64,000 bases of DNA from Lepisosteus oculatus (lineage: Eukaryota > Chordata > Actinopteri > Semionotiformes > Lepisosteidae). The stretch lies in NCBI RefSeq assembly GCF_040954835.1, contig NC_090716.1:5691605-5755604 (forward strand). Reading direction: 5' to 3'. This document shows positions 12,641-22,729 of this stretch, piece after piece (position 1 is the first letter of the stretch; every line of letters begins with the position of its first letter). Below the pieces are notes generated by a model, which saw nothing but the letters and a program-made list of their open reading frames with translations, had not been told where the DNA came from and searched no databases. A program made the translations under genes and the position numbers.

Positions 12641-14140
12641 TACAGTATGTTATGCTAAAACATTGACTTCCTACTTTATATGATCACACTGTCAAATGCA
12701 ATAAACTGCTTAAGGGGCAAAGTACTGTATTATTTTAAATATTCACCCAAGGGAAGAATTAGGATGTTTTGGAGTCTTTTTCAGGGTTATTTAGCTAATA
12801 ATTAGCTATTATCTCAGTTAAAATATTGTCCCTACAAACTTTTCAAGCATGCCATTGCAAATACTGAATAACAGAATGAAAATTACTGACTGACTTTTCT
12901 AATTGAGGAAATAGTTCTTGCACTACTGTATTTTATTTGAGTCAAGCCACAAACCATTTCTCCCTCCTTTTCTCTCAATTCATAGTGCTGCTAAATTGCA
13001 GAAAGGAATATTCCTTTCAAGAGTGTGAAGAAAGTTTGGACAAAGCCTGGAGTCTTGCAAAACCGATTTTTGAAAATACAATCTTGACACGGGACAGATA
13101 AATTATGACTAAAGTTCAGGAAATAAAGTGAGAGAAAAGCTTGGGAAATGTAAATAGAGCAAGGAATATTCCATTTTAGAGCACTGTGTTTTCTCACCTT
13201 GATAAGCACTTAAGCACAAAGAAAGACAGCACTGCCAAATGAATGCAAGTTCTCACTGTTAGTGAGAACTACTTTAACAGGACCAGAATCGTGTTGTTTT
13301 CAACGGGATAAAGAAATTCATCATTTTTATTTAGTCTACCTTTACAGGTTGTGTATCTTACTGGAATATCAGACTAAACTCAACCTGGTTTTAGAAAGTG
13401 GCAGTGCGTCTGATGCAGGCTCTAACACCGCAACGGCATTTTACTGAAGAGATGCAGTTGATTTTCTTGAGTACTGTTTTCAAGTATGCCTTGTAAAATT
13501 ATAGCAGATTTGCACCTGACCTACTCTGTGTCTTTGTTTATTGGCAATATTTGTATTTAGAAAAATTAAAAGCCTCTCCTTTAACGTCCAGTGCATTAAA
13601 TACCAATGTGTTAAAGACAATTCGTGCTACCCATGTTTCCGTGTTTCTGAATTGGTTCAGAAAATATAAAGGTCACAGCAAGTTCTTGACAACACTAACT
13701 TTTAACATAACACAACTAAAATATCCTTTAACCTTTTGCACTTTTAATTTTATTTTATACAACATAATGTTTATTAGGAATCACTGAACTCTTCCTTTTC
13801 CTTTCCTCGCTCCCTCAATAACTAAAACCATACGGGACACTTTGTCACATTTTAAAATATATCGGAAAAAACAATAATAAACTTCATATTAAAACCTCTG
13901 GACTTTAACGGTGTTTTAGAGTTTTCATAAGATTGTTTTCAGTTCAACAATGTGTATCAGGTTTGTATACATAACTAAATAGTTATGCAATTTTAGTATT
14001 ACACGCATGTTCGGGAATCGCAATCAAATATGTTTAATTCCACCAGAAACCCGAATGCATCCGAAAATTATTGCGCGGACTCGTCTTACTATGCACCAGA
14101 ATATATTTACGTGGTTAACCTCTCTAGTTGGAAGAGAAGC
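12641..14140. other. Spacer upstream of FADD, no recognised feature
   Basis: AT-rich, without coding or RNA signals I can support. Short open frames only. Confidence 0.6.
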
Positions 14141-14145
14141 TCTAT

Positions 14146-14158
14146 CGCCATCTATTGG
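14146..14158 (-). promoter_or_regulatory. CTCF-like motif, minus orientation
   Basis: The reverse complement CCAATAGATGGCG fits CCASYAGRKGGCR at 12 of 13 positions. It pairs in divergent orientation with the motif at 14353-14365. It lies about 570 bases before the FADD start codon. Prediction from sequence only. Confidence 0.4.
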
Positions 14159-14352
14159 TGATAGTCTGACTATCAAGTAATGGGACGAGGCAACATAAAT
14201 CCTTAATGTAATTTCTTAATAAAAAGATTTATATTATTTTCAGATAAAGGACTTTTAATGACTGCGTGTAGACAGAAAGAATCCTTTTCAAAATACAGTA
14301 TTTGTAGATAGGTCATGTGCCGTCTGATTTTGAATGCCGTTTGAATGCCACA

Positions 14353-14365
14353 CCAGTAGTTGGCG
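14353..14365 (+). promoter_or_regulatory. CTCF-like motif, plus orientation
   Basis: CCAGTAGTTGGCG fits the CTCF core consensus at 12 of 13 positions and continues into CTGTTT, as the extended motif often does (GGCGCTG). It lies about 360 bases before the FADD start codon. Confidence 0.45.
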
Positions 14366-14493
14366 CTGTTTCCTGGCAAGGACATTTATTTCCCAAAAGG
14401 AACTGCTTAGTCAGGAAGTAAACGTAATTTTGAGATGAAGTTAAAGTTGGTATGTTTAATTTAATATTTATTTTTTTGCAGATTTTATTAGGG

Positions 14494-14728
14494 CGTTCTA
14501 TTGGTAAGGTATGCAAATTATATGCTTTTTTAAATATTAAGTGCACAGTCTTGATAAATGTAAAACAATCCGAAAGTGAAAGTAATGGTAGGGGCGCAGC
14601 ATTAGTTACAAAGCGAAGTCTTGGTGTGTGGTTTCTGCCCTCGTTTATTTGTCTTGACAGACTTTTTTCTTGGCCAAAAATAATTCTGGCTTGAGTGCTG
14701 AAAACCGGCTGACCCTTCGAAGACTAAG
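14494..14728 (+). promoter_or_regulatory. fadd: Proximal FADD promoter / 5' UTR region with inverted CCAAT box and ISRE/IRF-like element
   Basis: ATTGG near 14498 is an inverted CCAAT box. CGAAAGTGAAAGT at 14571-14583 matches the IRF/ISRE pattern GAAANNGAAA. No TATA box is placed convincingly, and the transcription start is unknown. The start codon context is ACTAAGATGA with A at -3. Confidence 0.4.
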
Positions 14729-15029
14729 ATGAGCGGGTTTTTAGATGTACTATATCAGATTTCCCAACGTCTGAGTAAAGATAACTTGAACTCTCTCAAG
14801 TTTCTCTGCGTGGAAGATATAAAAAAGAAGAAGCTTGAGCAGATCCACCAGGGCACGGAGCTGTTTCAGTGTCTAATCGAAATGAACAAGATTGGACCCG
14901 ACAGCACGGAATTCCTCCATTATCTCCTCGGACATATTGACAGGCAAGACCTCATAGAGTTACTGCAGAAGTTTGAAAGAGATGGACCCGCCGGACTAAA
15001 CGACAATCAGCCCGATGTGAAAGAGAGAG
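14729..15029 (+). CDS. fadd: FADD exon 1 (death effector domain)
   Basis: ATG at 14729 reads MSGFLDVLYQISQRLS. The exon ends after VKER plus one base at donor GTAAGT (15030). I choose this ATG because it places the domain start as in other FADD proteins. Confidence 0.95.
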
Positions 15030-16190
15030 GTAAGTTTCAGTAAAACACTTACTGTTTTAAAGCAGTAGATACATTACTCGTCTTGTTGCTTGCAGCTCAC
15101 ATTTGTACCTCACGTCTAAAGATGCAGACACTTATGAAGTTAGACACACATTCAACTTCTGGTCTTATGAGATTCTCTCTTACCGGACCAAATAATTTCC
15201 TTATTGAATATGACACCTTTTATAACAGCTGTGAATACTGGAAAAGTGACCTTATCCACAGAGTATTGAATTGGAACGAGGGGTGTGGCTTTCGAAGTGA
15301 ACTGGAAAACATCCGTTAACATAAATGCTTCGTTTTCAATATGAGGAAGAAAAGACAGGAGTAATTTCTTTACGAACACCTAACACTGGTAGGAGCTCTT
15401 TTGAATGAGTGAACCTTTGTTTTCTCTAAAGGAGTTTATCTTGCATATCAAGAGCTCATAAACGTATAGTATATAATAAGATATACAATACAACAACAGT
15501 TCAATACCATAAAACATTCTTTTAAAGGTGTATTAATAATATTCATTAGCTAGAGAGAATTTGAGTCCACTTTAGTACTGTAGGTATTGTGCTTGTGTGC
15601 ACTATTAAAACGCTGGAGATACCTTTTGTTTTACAAAAAGAGATTGACGACATTTCATACTTAGTAAACCACTCTTCATCCTTTGTTTATGTTCTGTAGT
15701 TGTGATACTTCAGTTCTTTGGTTTTGTTGATCTTTTACAATGTTTGTCATTTTTGGATATTCTGCCCCCAACACAGAATAGAATGAATATTTTTTCTTGA
15801 ATCATGTCCATTTGCCAATAGTAAAGAGTGAATCTGGTTTCTAAACATTCCTCTCATTTTGCTGTTTCCTTGTCTGATAATACAGATACGGTGTAGCTCA
15901 ATTAGTAACTCTCTATTCCAGAAAAGCTGGATGCTGCTTTTGGAGTCATTGTTGAAAACATGGGGAGAGACTGGAGGATGTTTGCCAGAAAGTTAGGCAT
16001 TACTGATGCCAAACTGGACCACATTAGGGAAAAACACCCATTCAACATGGAGGAGCAGGTGAGAGAGGTTTTGAGAGTGTGGCAGAAGACCAAGGGAAAG
16101 GAAGCCAAGGTCATGGATTTGATAGAGAAACTTCGCGAGTGCAAGATGAACCTCACGGCTGACTTTGTAGAGAAAATCTGGACTCAATGA
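14729..16190 (+). CDS. fadd: FADD, Fas-associated death domain adaptor (complete, two exons)
   Basis: Two exons (14729-15029 and 15922-16190) join in phase 1 to give 189 residues. FADD links death receptors to caspase-8/10 in the cytosolic death-inducing signalling complex and also limits necroptosis. Residues 1-82 form a death effector domain: LKFLC with Phe25 in the helix-2 hydrophobic patch, and RQDL at 72-75 fitting the RxDL charge-triad motif. Residues about 103-185 form a death domain (AAFGVIVENMGRDWRMFARK through CKMNLTADFV). The two-exon structure with the split between the domains matches vertebrate FADD, as does its place between ANO1 and PPFIA1. The protein is about 20 residues shorter than the human one because it ends right after the death domain and lacks the serine-rich C-terminal tail. 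Confidence 0.95.
15030..15921 (+). other. FADD intron, 892 bp
   Basis: GTAAGT...CTCTATTCCAG. No repeat or exon recognised. The open frame at 15083-15319 has no homology I know and no splice signals, and is taken as chance. Confidence 0.85.
15922..16190 (+). CDS. fadd: FADD exon 2 (death domain) with stop
   Basis: Acceptor CTCTATTCCAG at 15911-15921. It begins EKLDAAFGVIVENMG and ends KIWTQ with TGA at 16188-16190. Confidence 0.95.
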
Positions 16191-16870
16191 AAAACTTCTG
16201 CTGAAAAAGGTGAAGTTTTCTTTTGGCTTTTGGAGCTCTTTGTTCCTGTTATACGTTTTAAACACGACATGATCAAAATGTCTATTTGAGGGCTTAACTG
16301 TAATGTTCATATTGGTGTACAATTCTCTGTAAATATAAATTCAATACTTGAATGAAACCTCTGAAGAAGGCTCCACAGCTGAAACTTAGTGTTTGTTTTC
16401 TTTACCTTTCAGCATGGAATGAAGCTTCACCTGTTCCTTTGCACCCTACGTATGCTGACGCCGATCCCTACTCAAATGTCTAAATTCGGTATTTATTTCT
16501 TTATCTCCTAAAGGTAACAAAATTTAGGTTTACACATCCTGGATCTGGTGATAAACAGGTTTCACAGGTTTACAGGAGTTTACAGGTATGGGGAATGCAC
16601 ACTCCAGGTGGTGCTGTTGTGCAGGATTCCCTTATTGTTTTCTGCACAGACCTTTCACTTTTTCAGTTTAACAGCAGAAAATGAAGAGAATAAGAATGGT
16701 TGGACTGGTGCTCTATTGCCTCATTCTCCATGTGTCTTCAGCCGATTCTTCTAAATGTGGAACATAGCATTGAACTGTTTCCATTTCCAAAAGCAATATT
16801 ATGTTTTTTTTAACAATACATTCATTTTAATTTCTGTGATTAAAATAAAATAATCATGCACTTTGAGTAT
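16191..16870 (+). other. fadd: Probable FADD 3' UTR with AATAAA at 16844-16849
   Basis: The first AATAAA after the stop is at 16844-16849, followed by T-rich sequence from 16879. This makes a 3' UTR of about 0.7 kb, which would include the foldback-family repeat at 16355-16480. Confidence 0.5.
16355..16480 (+). mobile_element. Partial copy of the foldback repeat found at 55188-55345
   Basis: GAAGAAGGCTCCACAGCTGA, then TTTGTTTTCTTTACCTTTCA, and GTATGCTGACGCCGATCCCT match the right arm and downstream unit at 55257-55360. The opposite arm is absent, so no long hairpin can form here. Confidence 0.6.
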
Positions 16871-17700
16871 GTTTTATAAATTTTTTTTTTTCTTACTGTT
16901 TGAGAGTCTAAAGCAACCAGACCTGGAAGATTTAATGTCTTTTACTTTGGCTGAATGTATTCCCACATGTAGAGATCCAGGTAATATTGTAAATTGTGTT
17001 CCCGTTACATGTGTCTACAGTATATATAATCTTATTCATTTTATTAATTAGCGTTTAAACAGTTTTTAAAACATAATTTGATACCCTAACTGTATGGTTA
17101 GGATAAGGATCTGTTCATCTGCAACAGAGTTTGGTAATTATCCCATTGATGTCACTTTAGTGATACTTTATTATATTCAATCTACAGTATGTTATCCATA
17201 TTTATAAATGGCATTTGCAATCAATAATCTAAAGTGTAACAGGATTAAAGTGAATTTCCCTGTGCTCCTCCAGCAAGCAGCTAGCTATAAGGAATATTGT
17301 ACATTTTGTAAAATGGATAACGTAAGTAAACTTTAAATTTTCATTGCAACAGAGTCCTGTTAAATTAGTACTGAAAAAGAGGTTGATGCTTTATTTAAAA
17401 TTGATTTTCAGGCAAACAGAACAAACAGATGGTTAGGTCTGCCAGATCTTCAGTCATCACTTATAGACTGCCATGAACTGATCAACTGTAATTACCATAC
17501 AAATATTGTGGTAATGTATAAATATCAACAAGATATCAAAAATGTGAATTATTTCATCGTGCTCTGGTTTCTGAGTTAGTGTTTTCAAATTAGACCTTAA
17601 ATATACACCTCTGTATTCCACATCTCTAGAATTAAAATGAGGACATGAAGTTCAGTGTCAGAAAAATCCAGTTTCACATTTTAGCTGCAGACTGAACAGG
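16871..17700. other. AT-rich spacer downstream of FADD
   Basis: No supported feature. The 62-codon frame near 16863 is AT-rich and lacks family resemblance. Confidence 0.6.
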
Positions 17701-17826
17701 ATGTCAAGATTAGTAATGGAGGAGCAAGAAAGGGCTGTAGGACTGCTGAGTGCCAGACTGTCACCACGTGAGGTTTCAAAGAGGATTACAAGCAGCTCCA
17801 CACAACTGTTTCACAATGAGGCTTGA
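17701..17826 (+). pseudogene. Remnant of a Tc1/mariner-like transposase N-terminus (helix-turn-helix)
   Basis: ATG at 17701 opens a 41-residue frame whose MEEQERAVGLLSARLSPREV resembles the first DNA-binding helix-turn-helix of Tc1/IS630-type transposases (typical pattern ERAxGMLxAGMSxxxVAxxF). The frame stops at 17824-17826. No DDE motifs were found in the following 300 bases, so only a decayed piece remains. Recognition is from memory; an HMM search would decide. Confidence 0.4.
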
Positions 17827-20244
17827 CAACAGCCTTTAAAACACTGGGTATACAGTATCTTCCTACGCCAAGAGGAGGAGTTGAGAGAGGGAGGGAGGGT
17901 GGTTGTTAAAAGGTGGATATCCTATCACAGGAGAGCTGCACATCATTAGTGGATGTGATAATGGATAGGCCTGCGTTAGTGACGTTATCAGTGGGGTTAC
18001 AGAATCATTCTACAGACCCCTCAGTTCTCTGCACCTTCAGTCACAGCAATGTGACTGAGTGTGTTTCCAGTCCATCGGTTTTCTTCTTAACTTCTTAAAC
18101 TGCTTTTGTGAAGGAGTGGGATAGGATTACCCCGGACTCAAACACTTCTTTGATCAGTGAGGTAGAGCATTTTATGTTCTGAAATGGAGAAAACACACTT
18201 TTAAAAATAACACAGAGGCACAAGTAACTAATTTTAGGTCAGAAATTAAGCAAATCAATTTAATGCTTTAGCTGTTACAAATTATCCTGTCTTAAAATAA
18301 TGCTGTGTTTATATTGGACAAATATTATTTTCACTTAAACACAAAGTTCAAGTTAATATTATTGTTTGTGGGACGCATATTAAAGTAATGTTTAACTATT
18401 GCTAACTTAATTTTAATAAATTAAAATTGAATAGATTACCTTACCACATGTAATTAAAATACAGAAATAAAAAAAATATTGACAGGACTGCTTTTGCTTG
18501 AGCAATTATGATCATGCTTGATTATTAATTGATTTATCCATTCAGTGTTATGTACCTTGTAACCTGTAGCCTAAATAATTCCATTTTATGTCTTAGTTGT
18601 AAAAATTGCAATTAATTCTTCACCAAAAAGTTTGAAAATAATTCTTGTGGATATCTTTCAACCCCTGTATAGACTATTAAAAGCTCACAGCAAAAAAAAA
18701 TCTGAAATTAGTAAGGCATCACCACACAAATATACTGTTTGAATATTCCCTAACCCCCCAAAAATCCACTAAATCGCACCCCCCTTTTCCTGCAAGACAG
18801 GAACCCAGATGATCGCTCCAAGCTGTAAAAACATATTTTAACAGCTCAATAGACCTTACATAAACAGAAAATTTGAGGTACTGCAGTCTTTTTCTACACC
18901 ACCATTGCAAGGTATTCGCCTAGAGAAAGACTAAAGCTATGTTTATACTGGTGACATACAATATATACCTAACTTGGACAGACTGAAGTAAGCAAGCTAA
19001 AGGCAGTGCCATTTAAGTAAAGAATGCACTAGATTTAGAAACAGCTTGGCAACTGGACAAAACAAAACAAAGAAGTCAGGAGGTTTGAGTGACATCATGA
19101 CAAGTTAAAATAAAACATAGAGATTTTGGTATAAAAAAATAATATGGTAAGATATAACGTATATACAAGATGTATATATACGCATGCATATTGTTCCTAT
19201 ATTGAAACATATCTTATTCTTGACTTGATCAATTAAGTACTAAATCCAGTAACCTTTTAAACAAAAAACAAATCAAATGTACTTTAAAGTGTACTTTATA
19301 GGTTTAAAAGAAGCATTTTAGTATGTGAGTACAAACATTTAATATTTTATGGATTATTAATGTATGTAAGATCAATGTTCTTTTCGCAAGTGAAATAGCT
19401 GTCATTTTTTGTATTATTCACATAAGGGGCTTATCTATTCTTGAAGGATAACACCACAAGAAGTCAGCCTAGTCTGAAGTAATTATTGGTTGCACAGTAA
19501 TGCTATTTGCAGTCAGTTCAGTAACTTGTTTACTGTCAGTGATAACACTGTGCATTTAACCTTAAATGAGTGAGTCATACTTGACTGAAAACCATCTTAA
19601 TGAAGCTAAGAAGTCACTGCTATTGTATATTAAGTTATGCAGTTAAGGACAACTTACTGTAATTATGAAATACAGTATGATTTCTTGAAACACTGTACGT
19701 TTGGAGAGGTATTTTATTACTATTCATTCTATCCTAAGTTCCACATAAAGTCTAACTGTTTAATGTTCTTTAATGCATAGAAAGAAAAAGCTTATTAGCA
19801 CTGCTAACTTTAAATGTTACAGCCTTTTATAACAGAATGCCTGTCACTCATATTGGAAATAACAATCTATAACAAAACAGTGTTTTTGCAGGGCAGTTAT
19901 GTATCAGTGATCACTTTCCTTCATGCTGGAAATGATTACATACAGTAAATGTTTCTCAGTTTCCAAGAGTCTGCCCAGCAGAGTAATTCACTATGATGTG
20001 AACAGATAAAATGCTAGAAACTCAATGTAAAAATTAAGAAAGGTAAACTTCATTACCTTTACAGAACAACAGATAAAATTCTGGCAGCCGCAAATAAGAT
20101 TAAAAGTAGTCTAAAAAACTAACCATGTAATGGTCCCTTTAGGATAAATAATGGTTCTCATCTCTCATCCTAAAAAGATCCCTTTTTTCTTCTCATTTTC
20201 ATTCACAGAGAACCATCGCTTTTAGATCTTATTTAAAATTTAAT
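17827..20244. other. Intergenic spacer, no recognised feature
   Basis: AT-rich DNA with short frames only. The first few hundred bases may be the remainder of the decayed transposon starting at 17701. Confidence 0.55.
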
Positions 20245-20515
20245 TCCTGTGGCTAAGGATCTGCGCCTGTGGCTAGAAGGTTGCCGGTTCAAATCCCGCA
20301 GCCGGCAGAGGAATCCTACTCTGCTGGGCTCCTGAGCAAGGCCCTTAACTCCAACTGTGCCGTACAATGGCAGACCCTGCGCTCTGACCCCAGGCTCTCT
20401 CCCTGTCTGTGTGTCTGTGTGTCTCATGGAGAGCAACCTGGGGTATGGGAAAAGATCATTCCTAATGCAAGAAATTGTAAAGGGTTAATAAAGTGGTGAT
20501 ACATATATATATCCA
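20245..20515 (+). mobile_element. tRNA-derived SINE
   Basis: The head has a truncated A-box region (GGCTAAGGATCTGCGCCTGT) and a good B box, GGTTCAAATCC, at 20286-20296, spaced as in tRNA genes. The body CCTGAGCAAGGCCCTTAACT is typical of widespread fish tRNA-SINEs. It ends in an AT-rich simple tail (ATACATATATATAT). GC content and CpGs stand out from the neighbourhood. Not a functional tRNA: no anticodon arm or acceptor stem pairs. Confidence 0.75.
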
Positions 20516-21049
20516 AGTCTTCTCTTATTTTTGTCATCAGGAGATGCTGGAGTCCTGTCTTGACAAACTTTGAAACAAATTAAAATTCAATACAATAACC
20601 TTCTTTTGTGCTATTTATAAGCTTAAGCCATCTTCCAGAAGAGCTTGGGACCTCCCTGCATTTTAGTCCTGCCCACATAACTTCCATGTGATTGTGTTGT
20701 GATTGTTATTGTTATAAATTCATTGTGGTTTAATGGAATAAAGTGAAGCATTTGTAGGACATCACACCAAGTTGTAAAAAGATGTTGACATTTGTGAAGT
20801 CAATGCATCTTATCTAGCATTATTTTAATCAAAGCATCATTTATGGATAGTTGGCTGTGTTGAAACTCTATATTCCACAAATGCAGAGCTTTAGGGAAGA
20901 TACGTTTTCTGCAGATTTTAACAGAACAATGCTGCTCTTCCACGGTGTAGCTCTGTGTGGTAATACTGTCCTGAAAGCTCTGTCTCTGCACTTGACTCAG
21001 CAGAAGGAAGTGGTTGGTGGCACAAGTTAATTCTTCAGTTGGAAATTAG

Positions 21050-21550
21050 TTGGTAAATGTGGGAGATAATCCACTAATCATGCTGCTAGTAAATGGTCAC
21101 TTTGACCAAATCTGTTCTTCTCTAGTATGGTTACTGTGTCACAAATCTCATTTCTGATAATGTCATTGTTCACATTTCTTCATTTTAAAGAAGGCTCAAT
21201 TTCCATATCTGAAGTTGCCAGTGAATCAATGTGTTCCCTCATTTTGTGTTCAATTTTGCACTGTTTATTACAGTACTCCCTGCAGCTGTGTCAATGCCAC
21301 GCTTCTGTAAGAAGTTATACAATATGTCAACTTTGGGTATGAATAATAAGGCAAAAAAATCCAATTAATGCAGGAAATCAAGGTCATCCAAGTGTTTGGA
21401 TAGACCATATGCTTCACTGACTGTTTTTCTGTCCAAGCCAGATTGCTCTCAACATTTTTCCATGCATTCCCTTAGGGCATCTAAATTCTCCCAAACAGCA
21501 CTGTCAGTTCTGCCTTTAAAGTTCCAGTGTGTCCTGCTGGGCCTTGGAAT
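21050..21550 (-). pseudogene. Decayed hAT-type (DUF4371-like) transposase relic
   Basis: Reading the minus strand from 21550 down gives fragments in order: IPRPSRTHWNFKGRTDSAVW; VSEAYGLSKHLDDLDFL (about 21420-21370); KVDILYNFLQKRGIDTAA; then EICDTVTILEKNRFGQSDHL near 21150-21080. Several stops and frame changes interrupt them. The order and wording match the middle of the hAT-related proteins found in many fish genomes (often named zinc finger MYM-type 1-like). The dimerisation domain and the ends were not identified. Recognition is from memory of the family. Confidence 0.55.
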
Positions 21551-22107
21551 TAATTTGCTGGTTGTTTTAGCAAGAACAGAATATTTTTTTCTGGAACAGA
21601 GAAAAAAGTAGCAAAAGCCAAAAGATCAGGAAAATGAGCTTTCCTTTTCCATGTTCATCATTGCTGCTGTTTCAAGATCAGTGAACAAAACATATGTGGG
21701 GATATGTTTTGTACCTAATGAATAGATTAGGTACTGGGGAATGTAGATTTTGTACCTAATGAATATTTCAACTTGTTATGGCAGCAGTATTGAACAATCA
21801 ATTTGCTTCACACTTTCAGCGCTTGTAGCATAGGCATTAGTGCAGTGGACAGATGTACAGTGTATTTGTCATTATATAAAAAGTCCTAAAATCACAGTAT
21901 TGTCGCTAACTTGGTCTTGGAGGAAATGTCTATTGTCTCCCGAAAAGCAAAAATAATGCTTTAGAGATGCTCCTTAACAATTTCCTGCCTACACACTTGA
22001 AACATACAACCTAAATGTCAATTCAAGGCTTAGGATGCTCCTTTAAAATAATTAGAGCTTTTAAATGATGTTGTCATTTTAATTAGGAGTCTCCATCGCA
22101 CTTTGTT

Positions 22108-22647
22108 TTGAAAATATCCCAGAACACCCCCGGTGGTCTCTTATGTTCATTGTGTAGAAACAGTCCTTCGCCCAGACCAAGTTGTCCTGCTGGTTATATT
22201 GTGTTTAAGACTGTTAGCCTTGCAGCATCGCACACTGGTATAGGTGATACACACTCTCTTTGGTGTCAAATCCTGAGGAACCGGCTCCACTGGGATATGT
22301 CAAATGTGATGCTTTCCATAAACTGGCAGAAGGCAGCATTGCACTTTGTCAACCAAAAGAAACACAGATTCGTCCTGGTAAGGTCTGGCAATATCTGTGA
22401 ATTATGGCATGAAGCAGGAATAGTAGAAATGAAATCCAGACCCAACTACCCAAAAGCAAATGACTGTCCCCACCTAATCAGTTTGTACCTGCAGATTCCT
22501 TCTTTCTCTCCAGAGTTAAGATACAGGAGTTGTAATAATAGAAGCCAAAGAAGTCTTCGTAACCCTTCTAATTTAGTCTTGTCTTTAATTGCCATGTCTT
22601 TTAGTATTGCTTCAACTCAAGAAGCAATTGAGTGTGCTATTTTCTAG
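22108..22647 (+). other. Longest unexplained open frame of the spacer (179 codons), not called as a gene
   Basis: Open from 22108 to a TAG, but no domain, signal peptide or family resemblance. It has no visible splice or promoter context. It lies next to the minus-strand hAT relic and may be part of that element or chance. Confidence 0.3.
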
Positions 22648-22729
22648 CTATTTATACAGAATGTTTTACGATTCCGGAATCCCCTACACTTTGGTCCTGC
22701 CCACATGCCTAAACAAGGTGGATCTTTAC

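Noticed and set aside
15083..15319. 78-codon frame in the FADD intron as an alternative exon
   Set aside because: No matching acceptor and donor in phase, and no similarity to FADD or other death-fold proteins.
20245..20330. Possible tRNA gene
   Set aside because: Good B box but no acceptor or anticodon stem pairing, and the SINE body follows. It is a SINE head.
22108..22647. 179-codon open frame between FADD and PPFIA1
   Set aside because: No family resemblance, no splice or promoter context, and adjacent to a decayed hAT element. Kept only as an unexplained frame.
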